Shown here piece after piece: positions 41,864 through 51,062 of a stretch of DNA of 64,000 nt (the first letter of the stretch is position 1; the number at the start of each line of letters is the position of its first letter). Source of the DNA: Nocardioides panzhihuensis (GTDB lineage: Bacteria; Actinomycetota; Actinomycetes; Propionibacteriales; Nocardioidaceae). The notes beneath the pieces are model-generated. The model did no database searches. It was given only the letters and a program-made list of their open reading frames with translations, and was not told where the DNA came from. The stretch spans positions 5,853,501-5,917,500 of the forward strand of contig NZ_JACBZR010000001.1 in NCBI RefSeq assembly GCF_013408335.1, in the 5' to 3' direction. The position numbers were made by a program, and so were the translations under genes.

Positions 41864-42849
41864 GCGTCCGTACGCCCTCCCAGAACGCCGCCCGAGGCCT
41901 GATCGGCACCATGGCGATCGCCCTGGTGGTCACCGCCAGCCTCAACTACAACAAGCTCCCGCTCGTGGGCAACGGTGACATCATCCACGCCGCCTTCACC
42001 GAGGCCGGTGGCCTCAAAGGTGGAGATGCCGTGATGGTCTCCGGCGCCCAGGTGGGCAAGGTTCGTGACGTCCGTCTCGATGGCGACGAGGTCGTCGCCG
42101 ACTTGGTCGTCACCGAAGGTGATGTCGACCTCGGCGGCAAGACCGAGGCACGCATCATCACGGTCACGCTCCTCGGCCGGGCCGCCGTCGAGCTCGTCCC
42201 CTCCGGCAGCGGGCGGCTGAGTGCCGGTGACACGATCCCGACCTCCCGGACGTCCTCGCCCTACAACCTCACCGCCACGCTGAACGAACTGACGACGACC
42301 ACGGCGGACATCGACAAGGCACAGCTGGCCGGCGCGCTCGACCAGGCCAGCGCAGCTCTGAGCGGAACCCACGACGACGTCGGGCCCGCTCTGCGAGGTG
42401 TCACTGAGCTCACCGCCGCCGTCGAACAGAACGACGACCAGCTTCGCGCTCTGCTCGCCCGCGCCTCACGGGTCTCGGGCGTCCTCGCCAGTCGCAACGA
42501 GCAGATCGAGACCCTGCTTGTCTCCGGACAGTCGCTGCTCCAGCAGCTCAACGCTCGCCAGGCCGTCGTAGTGAGCCTGCTTGGCAGCGTGCAGGACCTC
42601 TCCACGCAGCTGCGTGGACTCGTCGACGACAACCGGGCCACCCTCGGCCCGGCACTGGACCAGCTCGATGCGGTGGTCACTCTGCTCAACCGGAACAGAG
42701 CGGCTCTCCAGGACGCCATCACCGGCCTACGCGGGTACGTCACCGGGTTCGGGGAGGCCATCTCGACCGGACCGTGGTTCGACGCGTACATCCAGAACCT
42801 CACCTCGCCGGGCACGCTGGCGCCGATCGTCTCGGGGGTCGTGAAATGA
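41860..42849 (+). CDS. mceC: Mce family protein MceC
   Basis: 329 residues from the ATG at 41860 in an ATGA overlap. It has a membrane helix (LIGTMAIALVVTASLNYNKL), an MCE domain (GGLKGGDAVMVSGAQVGKVR) and a helical region with repeated NDDQLRALLARASR-like heptads. It is shorter than some MceC proteins, which carry Pro-rich tails. Ends YIQNLTSPGTLAPIVSGVVK. Confidence 0.92.
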   Translation: MSVRTPSQNAARGLIGTMAIALVVTASLNYNKLPLVGNGDIIHAAFTEAGGLKGGDAVMVSGAQVGKVRDVRLDGDEVVADLVVTEGDVDLGGKTEARIITVTLLGRAAVELVPSGSGRLSAGDTIPTSRTSSPYNLTATLNELTTTTADIDKAQLAGALDQASAALSGTHDDVGPALRGVTELTAAVEQNDDQLRALLARASRVSGVLASRNEQIETLLVSGQSLLQQLNARQAVVVSLLGSVQDLSTQLRGLVDDNRATLGPALDQLDAVVTLLNRNRAALQDAITGLRGYVTGFGEAISTGPWFDAYIQNLTSPGTLAPIVSGVVK

Positions 42850-44078
42850 CCAACTCCTCCAGTCTCCTGCTGCGCCGTGTCCTGATCGGGCTCGCGCTAC
42901 TGCTCCTCGCCACTGGCGGCTACTACACGGTCAAGGACACCCGCTCGACGGTGCTGACCGCGGTCTTCAGCAACGCCGACGGGCTCTACGAGGGCGACGA
43001 CGTCAAGGTCCTCGGGGTCGCCGTCGGCCGGGTCACCGAGGTCGATCCGCAAGACGACGGCGTACATGTGAGGGTCGAGGTCGAGGGCGGGCAGCGGATA
43101 CCGGCCGACGCCAACGCCGCGATCGTCTCCCCGAGCCTGGTCAGCGGACGGTTCGTCCAGCTCTCACCTGCCTACACCGACGGCCCGGCGATGTCCGACG
43201 GTGGCCAGATCCAGCTGGACCGCACCGCGGTGCCGGTCTCGTTCGACGAGGTCAAGAAGCAGCTCACCGACCTCGCTACCGCGCTCGCTCCCGCTGGCTC
43301 CGGCAAGCAGCCGCTCCGGACCGCCATCGAGACCCTGGACGCCAACCTCCGCAACGGCAACGCCGAGCAGCTGAGTGAGGCAGTTGAGGGGCTCCGCAGC
43401 GCCACCGCGACCCTCTCGGACGGGCGCGCCGACATGTTCACGACCGTCTCCAACCTGAACAGCTTCACCAAGAACCTCGCTGTCAACGATGCCGCCGTGG
43501 CCGGGTTCACCGAACAGCTCAGCGAGGTCTCCGCGGTGTTGGCCGCCAACCGGCGCGAGCTCACGAAGGCGATCGAGGAGCTCTCCGCGGCACTGGTGGC
43601 GACGGGTGAGCTCACCCACGACAACCGCGGCAGGATCAAGAATTCCGTACGCGACCTGAACCTGCTCAGCGCTGCCCTCGCGGACCGGTCCAACCAGCTG
43701 GCGGCGATCCTGCAGATGGCTCCGACGGCCTTGATCGATCTCTTCAACGTGATCGACAAGCAGGCGATCACCGGCCGGGCCTCACTGACCGGGCTCAACG
43801 ACGCCGCCCAGCTCGTCTGCGGCGCCGTGCTCGGTGCCGGCGGCACGGCACAGCAGTGCCGTGATGCGCTCGCGCCGCTCGTCGACCTGGTCAAGACCGC
43901 CCAGCAAGGCACGACCGGGCCAGGCGCGACGGGGCCAGGCACGGGTCAGCCAGAGACGGCCCCACCGGCCGACCCGGGGCTACCGTCGACACCGCTCCCT
44001 GATCTGGGTTCGGGCCTCCACGGGGTACAACCACTCTTGCCCGGCCTGCTCGGCACCGACCTCGGAGGCGACCGATGA
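42846..44078 (+). CDS. mceD: Mce family protein MceD
   Basis: 410 residues. N-terminal helix (LLLRRVLIGLALLLLATGGY), MCE domain (NADGLYEGDDVKVLGVAVGR), helical shaft, and a C-terminal Gly/Pro/Thr-rich disordered tail (TTGPGATGPGTGQPETAPPA) that is usual for MceD. Two Cys in LVCGAVLGAG and AQQCRDALA probably form a disulfide outside the membrane. Overlaps its neighbours by 4 bp. Confidence 0.92.
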   Translation: MTNSSSLLLRRVLIGLALLLLATGGYYTVKDTRSTVLTAVFSNADGLYEGDDVKVLGVAVGRVTEVDPQDDGVHVRVEVEGGQRIPADANAAIVSPSLVSGRFVQLSPAYTDGPAMSDGGQIQLDRTAVPVSFDEVKKQLTDLATALAPAGSGKQPLRTAIETLDANLRNGNAEQLSEAVEGLRSATATLSDGRADMFTTVSNLNSFTKNLAVNDAAVAGFTEQLSEVSAVLAANRRELTKAIEELSAALVATGELTHDNRGRIKNSVRDLNLLSAALADRSNQLAAILQMAPTALIDLFNVIDKQAITGRASLTGLNDAAQLVCGAVLGAGGTAQQCRDALAPLVDLVKTAQQGTTGPGATGPGTGQPETAPPADPGLPSTPLPDLGSGLHGVQPLLPGLLGTDLGGDR

Positions 44079-45214
44079 AGACACAGATCCTGGCCACCAT
44101 GGCCGCACTCGTGGTCGGCCTGACCGGCTGCACGAGCCTCCAGCCGAACGATCACACACTTCCCGGCCAGCCCGGTGTCGGCAGGGATGGCTACACCGTC
44201 ACCGTCACCTTCGACGAGGTCGCGAACCTGGTGCCGAACTCATCCGTGCAGATGGACAACGTCGTCATCGGCACCGTCGCCGGCATCAGCGTCTCGGACT
44301 GGCAGGCAAAGGTCCGGCTCCGGCTGATGAAGTCTGCCCGTATCCCGGCTGACGCCACCTTCGCGATCGGACAGAAGACCCTGCTCGGTGCCCAATACGT
44401 CGACGTCAGCAAGTCGGGGCCGCCACCGACTCCGAGCAGCGCCAGCAGCATCGCGGCAGCGGCAGAGCGGACCGAGATACTGCAGCACGGCGCCCGGGTC
44501 CCGGTCACCCAGACCGGCACCTACCCAGCCACCGAGCAGGTCCTCGGCGCGGTGGCGCTACTGCTCAACAACGGCGGGCTGTCGCAGATCGAGACCATCA
44601 CTTCCGAGTTGGCGACCGCTCTGGACAACCGGGTCCCCGACACCCGCAACCTGGTGCGACGGACCAACGAGCTGCTCGCGGTGCTCGACGAAAACAAGAG
44701 TGAGATCGTGCAGGCGCTCGAGGCGCTCGACCGGCTCTCCGCCGGCCTCGCTAAGGACCGGACGGTCCTGGCGAACGCGATCGACGACATCGCTCCGGGG
44801 CTGCGTGCGCTCGAAGAGGAGCGGGCGAGCCTCGTCCGCGCTGTCACCCGGACCGGCGAGACCGGAGATCAGGCGACCAAGGTCATCCGGGCCAGCCGTA
44901 CGGCTCTCCTCGCGAACCTCGACGCCCTGCGGCCCATCCTGACCAGCCTCGGCAAGGTCGGCGACTCGATCCCCGAGGCGCTCAAGCTCGGCCTGACCAT
45001 CCCGTTCCCGGCGATGACCACGACCAACGCGCTCCGTGGCGACTACGCCAACCTCTTCGCGACGCTCGACCTCCGCGGCTCGAGCCTCACCGATACCTGG
45101 CTCACCGGATTCGGACCAACCGGTCTGCCTTCCGCAGGGGCCACCAGGTCGACGCCCACCCCGAGCACATCTGACGACAGCGGCTGCCTGCTCGCGAACC
45201 TGGGAGGCTGCTGA
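44075..45214 (+). CDS. mceE: Mce family lipoprotein MceE (LprK type)
   Basis: 379 residues. It starts with a lipoprotein signal peptide, ILATMAALVVGLTGCTSL, with the lipobox LTGC at about residue 20, typical for the E position. The MCE domain follows (EVANLVPNSSVQMDNVVIGT), then the helical region. The mature protein would be lipid-anchored on the outer face of the membrane. It overlaps mceD by 4 bp and mceF by one base (TGATG). Confidence 0.93.
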   Translation: MKTQILATMAALVVGLTGCTSLQPNDHTLPGQPGVGRDGYTVTVTFDEVANLVPNSSVQMDNVVIGTVAGISVSDWQAKVRLRLMKSARIPADATFAIGQKTLLGAQYVDVSKSGPPPTPSSASSIAAAAERTEILQHGARVPVTQTGTYPATEQVLGAVALLLNNGGLSQIETITSELATALDNRVPDTRNLVRRTNELLAVLDENKSEIVQALEALDRLSAGLAKDRTVLANAIDDIAPGLRALEEERASLVRAVTRTGETGDQATKVIRASRTALLANLDALRPILTSLGKVGDSIPEALKLGLTIPFPAMTTTNALRGDYANLFATLDLRGSSLTDTWLTGFGPTGLPSAGATRSTPTPSTSDDSGCLLANLGGC

Positions 45215-46518
45215 TGCTGCTGACGAGACTGGTGAAGCGTCAGTTGGGCGTCTTCGCCTGCCTGACGGCTCTCGCGCTCGGGCTGATGGTCTTCACCTAT
45301 GCGAGGGTCCCGGCGATGCTCGGAATTGGGGTCTACCAGGTCACCGCCGAGTTCGAAGACGCCAGCGGGCTCTACGAGAGCGCCCTGGTCACCTATCGGG
45401 GCGTCAAGGTCGGGCAAGTGACCGACCTCGAGGTGACCCCGCGAGCAGCCGTCGCCACTCTTCGTCTCGATGATGGCACCAGGATCCCCGGCAACGTTGA
45501 CGCTGAGCTCCACAGCACCTCCGCGGTGGGGGAGCAGTACGTCTCCCTGGTCTCGCCGTCGACCACCAAGGCGGCCTTGAGCGCCGGGGACGTGCTACCA
45601 ACTTCACGCACCGTCGACATGCCCCAGATCGCGCCCGTCCTGGATGCCGTCAACCACCTGCTTGAGTCCGTGCCGCAGCGACAGACACGCAACGTACTGG
45701 ATCAGGTCGACACCGGCCTCGGGTCGAGCAGCGAGGACGTCGGCCGGCTGATCGAGGAATCCAGCACGCTCTTGGACACAGCCCAGCAGGAGGTCACCTC
45801 GACGACCGAGCTGATCCGCGCCCTGGAGCCGGTGCTCGCCACTCAGCAGGAGATGGCGCCGCAGACCGTGTCGTCGATGTCGTCGCTCCGCGCGCTCACC
45901 AAGGAGCTCGCGGCGAACGACGCCGACCTGCGCTCGCTGCTCCGCGACGGGCGTACGGGTCTGGACAGCACCGCCGCGACAGTTGATGACCTCCAGACCA
46001 CGCTGCCGATGCTCTTGGACAACTTGATGGTCAACGGCGAGGTGCTCAACACCTATCTTCCGCAGCTTCAGCAGACCCTGGTCGTGTACCCCGCCACGAT
46101 CGGACGACTTCAACAGACGGTCAATCCGCGGGCGAAGGAGGGCGACGTGAAGCTTGACCTACGCGCAGGCGTCAACAATCCACCGTCATGCACGACGGGA
46201 TACCTGTCCACCGACGATCGACGCAGCCCGTCCGAAGAGAACGTACGCAAGGTCGACCCGCTCGCGCACTGCGAGACCGCGCCCAGCGACCCGTCTTCGG
46301 TGCGGGGCGCTCGCAACCAGCCGTGTCCGAATTCCAGCGCGCGGGGTCATCTGCCCTCCTCGTGCGGGCTGGAGTTCGGCAAGGGGCGCTGGCCCGAGGG
46401 CGACGATCCGAACGCGCCAAAGGCTCCGGCAGGTGAGCCGTCGTCGACGGGGACGACGGACGCATCTGAGGACAACTCCTGGAAGCAGTTGTTCCTCGAG
46501 CCGGTCGGGCTGTGGTGA
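45214..46518 (+). CDS. mceF: Mce family protein MceF
   Basis: 434 residues. It has an N-terminal helix (LGVFACLTALALGLMVFTYA), an MCE domain (FEDASGLYESALVTYRGVKV) and a helical shaft. A Cys-containing C-terminal region (NNPPSCTTGYLS, DPLAHCETAP, NQPCPNS, PSSCGLEF) is typical of MceF, followed by a short polar tail. It is the last of the six tunnel subunits and completes an A-to-F set without gaps or frameshifts. Confidence 0.92.
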   Translation: MLLTRLVKRQLGVFACLTALALGLMVFTYARVPAMLGIGVYQVTAEFEDASGLYESALVTYRGVKVGQVTDLEVTPRAAVATLRLDDGTRIPGNVDAELHSTSAVGEQYVSLVSPSTTKAALSAGDVLPTSRTVDMPQIAPVLDAVNHLLESVPQRQTRNVLDQVDTGLGSSSEDVGRLIEESSTLLDTAQQEVTSTTELIRALEPVLATQQEMAPQTVSSMSSLRALTKELAANDADLRSLLRDGRTGLDSTAATVDDLQTTLPMLLDNLMVNGEVLNTYLPQLQQTLVVYPATIGRLQQTVNPRAKEGDVKLDLRAGVNNPPSCTTGYLSTDDRRSPSEENVRKVDPLAHCETAPSDPSSVRGARNQPCPNSSARGHLPSSCGLEFGKGRWPEGDDPNAPKAPAGEPSSTGTTDASEDNSWKQLFLEPVGLW

Positions 46519-47006
46519 CGATGTCCAGACTCTCCACAAGGACCTTCGTTCTCCTGCTGGTGCTGGGCATCGGGCTGCTCGCGTTCGCCGGGCAGCGCGC
46601 TTGGTCCTGGCGCGAGGACGTAAGCGCGGAGCATCAGCGGGCAGAGGCCGTCTCGGCGGCTTCCACCGAGGTCACCCGACTGATCTCGGTCAGCGCAGAG
46701 GACTCGGAGGCGGCCTTCGAGTCCCTTCTCGACGGCGCGACCGCCTCCTTCCGCAGCGACCTGAAGCAGCAGGCAAGTGCGCTGCAGAAGGCGCTGAAGG
46801 CCAACAAGGTCGACGCCGAGGGCGAGGTCGTCTCGGCCGGTGTGGCGCGCTCGACCGATGAGCAGGTGACGGTGTACATCGCGGCGACCGGCACGGTGTC
46901 GAACTCGGGCACGAAGGCACCACAGCAACGTGGCTATCGGGTCAAGGTCGAGATGCGGAACGTCGAGGGCCGCTGGCTCGTCTCCGGACTGGAGTTCATC
47001 CCGTGA
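46515..47006 (+). CDS. Mce-associated membrane protein
   Basis: 163 residues from the GTG at 46515 in a GTGA overlap with mceF (ATG at 46521 is an alternative). One N-terminal helix (TFVLLLVLGIGLLAFAGQRA) is followed by a small extracytoplasmic alpha/beta domain ending in VEGRWLVSGLEFIP. This is the layout of the accessory Mas/Mam proteins downstream of mce operons, proposed to stabilise the complex. Confidence 0.85.
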   Translation: MTMSRLSTRTFVLLLVLGIGLLAFAGQRAWSWREDVSAEHQRAEAVSAASTEVTRLISVSAEDSEAAFESLLDGATASFRSDLKQQASALQKALKANKVDAEGEVVSAGVARSTDEQVTVYIAATGTVSNSGTKAPQQRGYRVKVEMRNVEGRWLVSGLEFIP

Positions 47007-47587
47007 CCATGGAGGAGATCGAGATGCCAACAGCCCTCTCAGAAGAGACCGAGGTGGACGAGCACGTGGACAAGTCGCGACCGCCCGAATCCGGTCGGCT
47101 CCGGCTCGACCTGGGGGGAAGACTGCTGCGCTGGGCGATCGTGCTGCTCGCGATCGTCGGACTGGCCGCGGCGATAACCTTCGCCGCGCTCGCCGGTCAC
47201 GCCTCGGACCGCGCTCGGGACCGAACCGATGCGCTCGCCACGGCCAAGAGCCGGGTGCCCGTCCTGCTGAGCTACGACCACCGCACGCTCGAAGCAGACC
47301 TCGACCGGTCCAAGAACCAGACCACCGGCCGGTTTCGCACCGACTACACCAAGCTGCTCGAAGGCCCTGTCGCCAAGGCAGCGACCCAGAAACAGATCTC
47401 CACGAAGGCGACCCTCTCCGGGGCAGGCGTCGTCGAGGTCGCCGGGCCGCGGGTCACGGTCCTGGTCTTCATCACGCAGACCACGATCGCGCCTGGAGCC
47501 GAGCCCAGCGTCAGTGCATCGCGCGTCGAGGTGAAGATGCAAAGGGTCGGCAACGGCTGGAAGGTGGCTGGGCTCACGCCCCGCTGA
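47003..47587 (+). CDS. Mce-associated membrane protein (second)
   Basis: 194 residues, GTG start in a GTGA overlap. An acidic cytoplasmic N-terminus (about 45 residues) is followed by one helix (LLRWAIVLLAIVGLAAAITF) and a domain related to the previous protein, ending GNGWKVAGLTPR. It belongs to the same accessory family. Two such proteins in tandem are common behind actinobacterial mce operons. Confidence 0.85.
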   Translation: MTMEEIEMPTALSEETEVDEHVDKSRPPESGRLRLDLGGRLLRWAIVLLAIVGLAAAITFAALAGHASDRARDRTDALATAKSRVPVLLSYDHRTLEADLDRSKNQTTGRFRTDYTKLLEGPVAKAATQKQISTKATLSGAGVVEVAGPRVTVLVFITQTTIAPGAEPSVSASRVEVKMQRVGNGWKVAGLTPR

Positions 47588-47619
47588 CCGGACGACAAAC
47601 CGCGAGTGGAGGCATTGGT

Positions 47620-48639
47620 ATGGGTGTAGACGTAAAGATCGAAGGGCTGACCAAGAGCTTTGGTAAGCAGCTCATCTGGAAAGACGTCACGCTGACGCTG
47701 CCTGCGGGCGAGATCAGCGTGATGCTCGGGCCGTCCGGCACTGGTAAGTCCGTGCTCCTCAAGACCTTGATCGGTCTGATCAAGCCCGACACGGGCTCTG
47801 TGGTCATCGAGGGCGTCGACATCGCCAGCTGCTCGGAGAGGGACCTCTACGAGGTTCGCAAGCTGTTCGGCGTGCTGTTCCAGGACGGCGCCATGTTCGG
47901 TTCGATGGACCTGTTCGACAACGTCGCGTTCCCGCTCCGTGAGCACACGAAGAAGAGCGAGTCCGAGATTCGCAACATCGTCATGGAGAAGATGGACCTG
48001 GTCGGTCTCATCGGCGCCGAGAACAAGCTTCCCGGTGAGATCTCCGGTGGTATGCGCAAGCGTGCCGGTCTGGCGCGTGCGCTGGTCCTCGACCCCGAGA
48101 TCCTGCTGATCGACGAGCCCGACTCGGGCCTGGACCCGGTGCGTACGGCGTTCATCAACCAGCTCTTCATCGACCTGAACGCGCAGATCGACGCGACGTT
48201 CCTGATCGTGACCCACGACATCAACTCGACGCGTACGGTGCCGGACAACATCGGTCTGCTCTACCACAAGCACCTGGCCATGTACGGTCCCCGCGAGATG
48301 CTCCTCAGCTCCGAGGAGCCCGTCGTGCGGCAGTTCCTCAACGCCCAGACGATCGGCCCGATCGGTATGTCCGAGGAGAAGGACGCCGACGAGCTGGCCG
48401 CCGAGAAGGACATGGGCCTGCCGCCGCTCCCGCCGATCCCGATGCAGCTCGAGCCGTCCAACGGCATCCCGCGCAAGTACCAGCGCCCGCCGGGCGCCTG
48501 GTGCCGCGAGAACGGTGTCACCCCGCCGCCGGGATCGTTCCAGCCCGACGAGACACAGGCCTTATCTGGCGCTCGTGTACTTCAGATGGAGTCGTCGCGA
48601 CCGTCCGTAGCAGGGACGTCTGGCGAGTTGTTCACGTAG
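47620..48639 (+). CDS. mceG: Mce ABC transporter ATPase (MceG/MlaF type)
   Basis: 339 residues. Walker A GPSGTGKSVLLKTL, Q-loop FQDGAMFGSMDLFDNVAFPL, signature EISGGMRKRAGLARAL, Walker B EILLIDEPDSGLDPVRTAF and H-loop VTHDINSTRTVPD are intact. A C-terminal extension of about 90 residues (PPLPPIPMQLEPSNGIPRKY and beyond) matches that of mycobacterial Mkl/MceG. It powers lipid uptake with the two YrbE permeases. It lies 32 bp after the accessory genes, whereas in mycobacteria the ATPase is encoded elsewhere. Confidence 0.92.
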   Translation: MGVDVKIEGLTKSFGKQLIWKDVTLTLPAGEISVMLGPSGTGKSVLLKTLIGLIKPDTGSVVIEGVDIASCSERDLYEVRKLFGVLFQDGAMFGSMDLFDNVAFPLREHTKKSESEIRNIVMEKMDLVGLIGAENKLPGEISGGMRKRAGLARALVLDPEILLIDEPDSGLDPVRTAFINQLFIDLNAQIDATFLIVTHDINSTRTVPDNIGLLYHKHLAMYGPREMLLSSEEPVVRQFLNAQTIGPIGMSEEKDADELAAEKDMGLPPLPPIPMQLEPSNGIPRKYQRPPGAWCRENGVTPPPGSFQPDETQALSGARVLQMESSRPSVAGTSGELFT

Positions 48640-48663
48640 AAACGCTCGCCGCCGACGTTTCTA
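48637..48663 (+). terminator. possible terminator of the Mce operon
   Basis: The inverted repeat TAGAAACG / CGTTTCTA (8-bp arms, 11-base loop) begins at the stop codon of the ATPase gene. No strong T-run follows, so it may be a weak or Rho-assisted terminator. Confidence 0.4.
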
Positions 48664-48848
48664 GCGGTTCTTGTCGCAGCGAGACCGGGTTGGACTGATC
48701 GCTCAGCTGTTGGCACAGTCGGCCATGGTTTCCGCTGCAGGCGGCATCTCATACTGCTGCTTCGCCCGAATCACATCGAGGCACGGCCACCATAGCCGCG
48801 ATGGGCCACGACCATCCCGGTAGTCACATCGCTGCCTGAGACTGTCGG

Positions 48849-49230
48849 TCAGACCTCGGAACTCGCGTTCGCGGTTGGCGGAGCGAAACAGCAGGCGAAA
48901 GCATCGAGACCCTCGGCGGCTGCATCGAGCAGCGCGGGAATCGCATCGTCCTCGAAGTCATCGGTGCCCACGTGTTCGGCCAGCCGCTCACGCGCCCGAT
49001 CCAGGATGGTCCGACACAGCTCTGCCTTGGAGTCGAAATGCCTGTAGAGCACGACGCGCGTGCCCCGTGCCTCATCGGCGACATCGCCCGGGCTTGTCTC
49101 GGCGAAACCTCGTGGCGCGCAGGGCCGCGTTGGACGCGGGACCGCTGTTGCCGGCGGGCACCTGAATTCGCAGAACCATCCCCGCCCGGTGTCGGCGCAC
49201 CGCCGCTTTCGCCCCGCAAGTACTCGCACT
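48849..49230 (-). pseudogene. broken TetR-family regulator
   Basis: The minus strand encodes RGFAETSPGDVADEARGTRV then VLYRHFDSKAELCRTILDRA, an unmistakable TetR HTH. The preceding helix (SNAALRATR) is in a different frame near 49105-49130, so a frameshift separates them. The protein ends after about 85 residues of ligand domain, roughly half the normal length. It is a decayed gene in the integrative-element remnant. The exact 5' end is not definable. Confidence 0.55.
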
Positions 49231-49349
49231 TTTCATGCCAGCACCCGCTCGGTGGGCCAGCGCGCTCGAGCTGAGGCCGAGCGCATCGGGTCGCGTGGGT
49301 AGAACCGCGCGATGAACCCAACGTCTCCAGTGCTCATCGACTCCTATCC

Positions 49350-50346
49350 CACCGCGGCACACTGCTCACCGACGAGGATCTCGAGCGGATCGGCACCGCG
49401 ATCACCGCCACACACGCCCCGTCCACCCGCACCGTCTACGCCTCCGCCTGGCACCGCTGGGAACGCTGGTGCGCACACCGGGGCATCCCCCCGCTCGGCG
49501 AGGAGGGTCCCGGCACCGGTGGAAGCCACCCTGGCGCCAGCTGCCGAGGTGCCGACCCAGTCGCAGTGTGCGCCTATCTCGCCGAGCGAGCCGCCGACGG
49601 CCTCTCAGCGGCAAGCATCGACCTGGCCTGCTCCGCGATTGGCTACCGGCACCGCCGCCGCGGCCTGAACGACCCGACCCAGGCCGAGGCGGTTGGGCAG
49701 GTACGCCGTGGACTTCACCGGATCCTCGGTACCGCGCCACGCCGACCCGCTCATCCGGTCGGGCCCGAGGAGATCGGCAGGCTGTTGACCGCGATCGACC
49801 GCCGCACTATCGCTGGGTGTCGCGACGCCGCGATCATCCTGCTCGGTTTCGCCGGCGCGCTGCGCCGCTCCGAGCTTGCGAACCTCGCCCTCGCCGACCT
49901 CGAACCTAAGCCCGCCGGGATGCTGCTGCACCTGCGCCGATCCAAGACCGACCCCGAGGCCCCGGGGCCAGATCGTCGGCATCGCCCCCGGGCAACATCG
50001 CGAGACCGACCCGATAGCAGCGCTCGATGCCTGGCTCGCCCACCGGGGAACAACGCCCGGGCCGGTCTTCACCAGCCTGAGGAACGGCGCACCACCGCTG
50101 CAGTCGATCTCCGGCAACGTCGTCACGAGTGTCGTCAAACGCCACGCCGAGGCTGCCGGGCTGACCGGCCGGGTCACGGCCCACCCGCTGCGCGCCGGGC
50201 ACGCCACCGCCGCCGCCATGGCCGGGGTCGGCGTCGACCAGATCGCCGCCCAGACCCGACACCGCCGCATCGACATCCTCGTCGACCGCTACATCCGCCC
50301 CGCCCAGGCGCTGCACGCGACCTCAAGCCGCTACCTGGGCCTTTGA
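49350..50346 (+). pseudogene. tyrosine recombinase/integrase, frameshifted and lacking a normal start
   Basis: Two frames together give a phage-type integrase. The first part (LTDEDLERIGTAITATHAPS then TRTVYASAWHRWERWCAHRG) is the SAM-like core-binding domain. GCRDAAIILLGFAGALRRSE supplies the first catalytic Arg, and RRSKTDPE the Lys. Near 49965 the frame shifts by one in a CCCCGGGG tract. The second frame supplies HPLRAGHATAAAMAG (His-x2-Arg), QTRHRRIDIL and the nucleophile in DRYIRP. Upstream of residue 1 the frame is open but has no ATG, GTG or TTG. It probably integrated this element at the tRNA site at 52159 and is now inactive. Confidence 0.78.
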
Positions 50347-50350
50347 ACGC

Positions 50351-50394
50351 ACCTTTTCGTCAAATGCACGACGTGATCGCTTTTACGAAAAGGT
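50351..50394. promoter_or_regulatory. inverted repeat 1 upstream of abiEi
   Basis: Perfect 10-bp arms ACCTTTTCGT (50351-50360) and ACGAAAAGGT (50385-50394) surround a 24-base spacer, just after the integrase stop. It could serve as integrase terminator or as the distal AbiEi-binding repeat. The spacing matches that of repeat 2. Confidence 0.55.
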
Positions 50395-50426
50395 CACGTT
50401 CGATGTTCGTGCAGAAGTTGCGATGT

Positions 50427-50475
50427 TGGATAAAAACCACTCACTGTCGGGGTGATAGTGTATGGTTTTTATCCA
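50427..50475. promoter_or_regulatory. inverted repeat 2, AbiEi operator candidate
   Basis: Perfect 13-bp arms TGGATAAAAACCA (50427-50439) and TGGTTTTTATCCA (50463-50475) flank a 23-base spacer. The right arm ends on the A of the abiEi ATG. AbiEi antitoxins repress their own operon through long inverted repeats at the promoter, so this is the likely operator. A/T-rich bases make it stand out in this GC-rich region. Confidence 0.7.
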
Positions 50476-51062
50476 TGGCTGGCTTGGAGTCGCTTCCGGT
50501 GACGTTCACGACGCAAGCGGCCCTGCGAGCAGGGGCGCATCCGCGGGACCTGTATCGATGGCGGGACGATGGCGATGTCATCGAGCTCTCGCGAGGTGTG
50601 TTTCGTAACGCGGCAGCGCCGGAGCCCTCGTTCCCTGACCTGTTGGCCGTCGGCATGAGGGCTCCGCACGCGATCGTGTGTTGCGTGAGCGCTGCGGTGG
50701 CCCACGGTCTCAGTGACGAGATGGAACCTGCGGTCCAGATCGCGATCGCGTCCGGGCGAAACCTGGCCCGCATCACCTTCCCGCCGACGACGGTGTTTCG
50801 GTTCGATGCTGAGACCTTCGAGCTCGGACTCTCGCAATTGGAGGTCGCGCCGGACGAGTTCACGCGAGTCTACGATCCCGCTCGGACAGTGGTGGACCTG
50901 ATGCGCCTGCGGCACCGACTCGGCGAGCCGGTGGCGCACACGGTGCTCAACAGGTACTTGGAATCGCCAGGAGCGAAGCCAGGGCGGGTGCTGGAGTACG
51001 CCAACGCCCTCGGGGTCGTCGGGCCGGTGCGGTTGGCACTCGACATCGCGGGGGCACGATGA
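50475..51062 (+). CDS. abiEi: AbiEi-type antitoxin/transcriptional repressor
   Basis: 195 residues from the ATG at 50475. The N-terminal winged helix (TFTTQAALRAGAHPRDLYRW then RDDGDVIELSRGVFRNA) and the C-terminal domain (DPARTVVDLMRLRHRLGEPV) match AbiEi_4/AbiEi_1 antitoxins. It is the first gene of a type IV toxin-antitoxin pair and overlaps the toxin by 4 bp. It has its own inverted repeats upstream for negative autoregulation. The antitoxin does not bind the toxin in characterised systems. Confidence 0.85.
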   Translation: MAGLESLPVTFTTQAALRAGAHPRDLYRWRDDGDVIELSRGVFRNAAAPEPSFPDLLAVGMRAPHAIVCCVSAAVAHGLSDEMEPAVQIAIASGRNLARITFPPTTVFRFDAETFELGLSQLEVAPDEFTRVYDPARTVVDLMRLRHRLGEPVAHTVLNRYLESPGAKPGRVLEYANALGVVGPVRLALDIAGAR

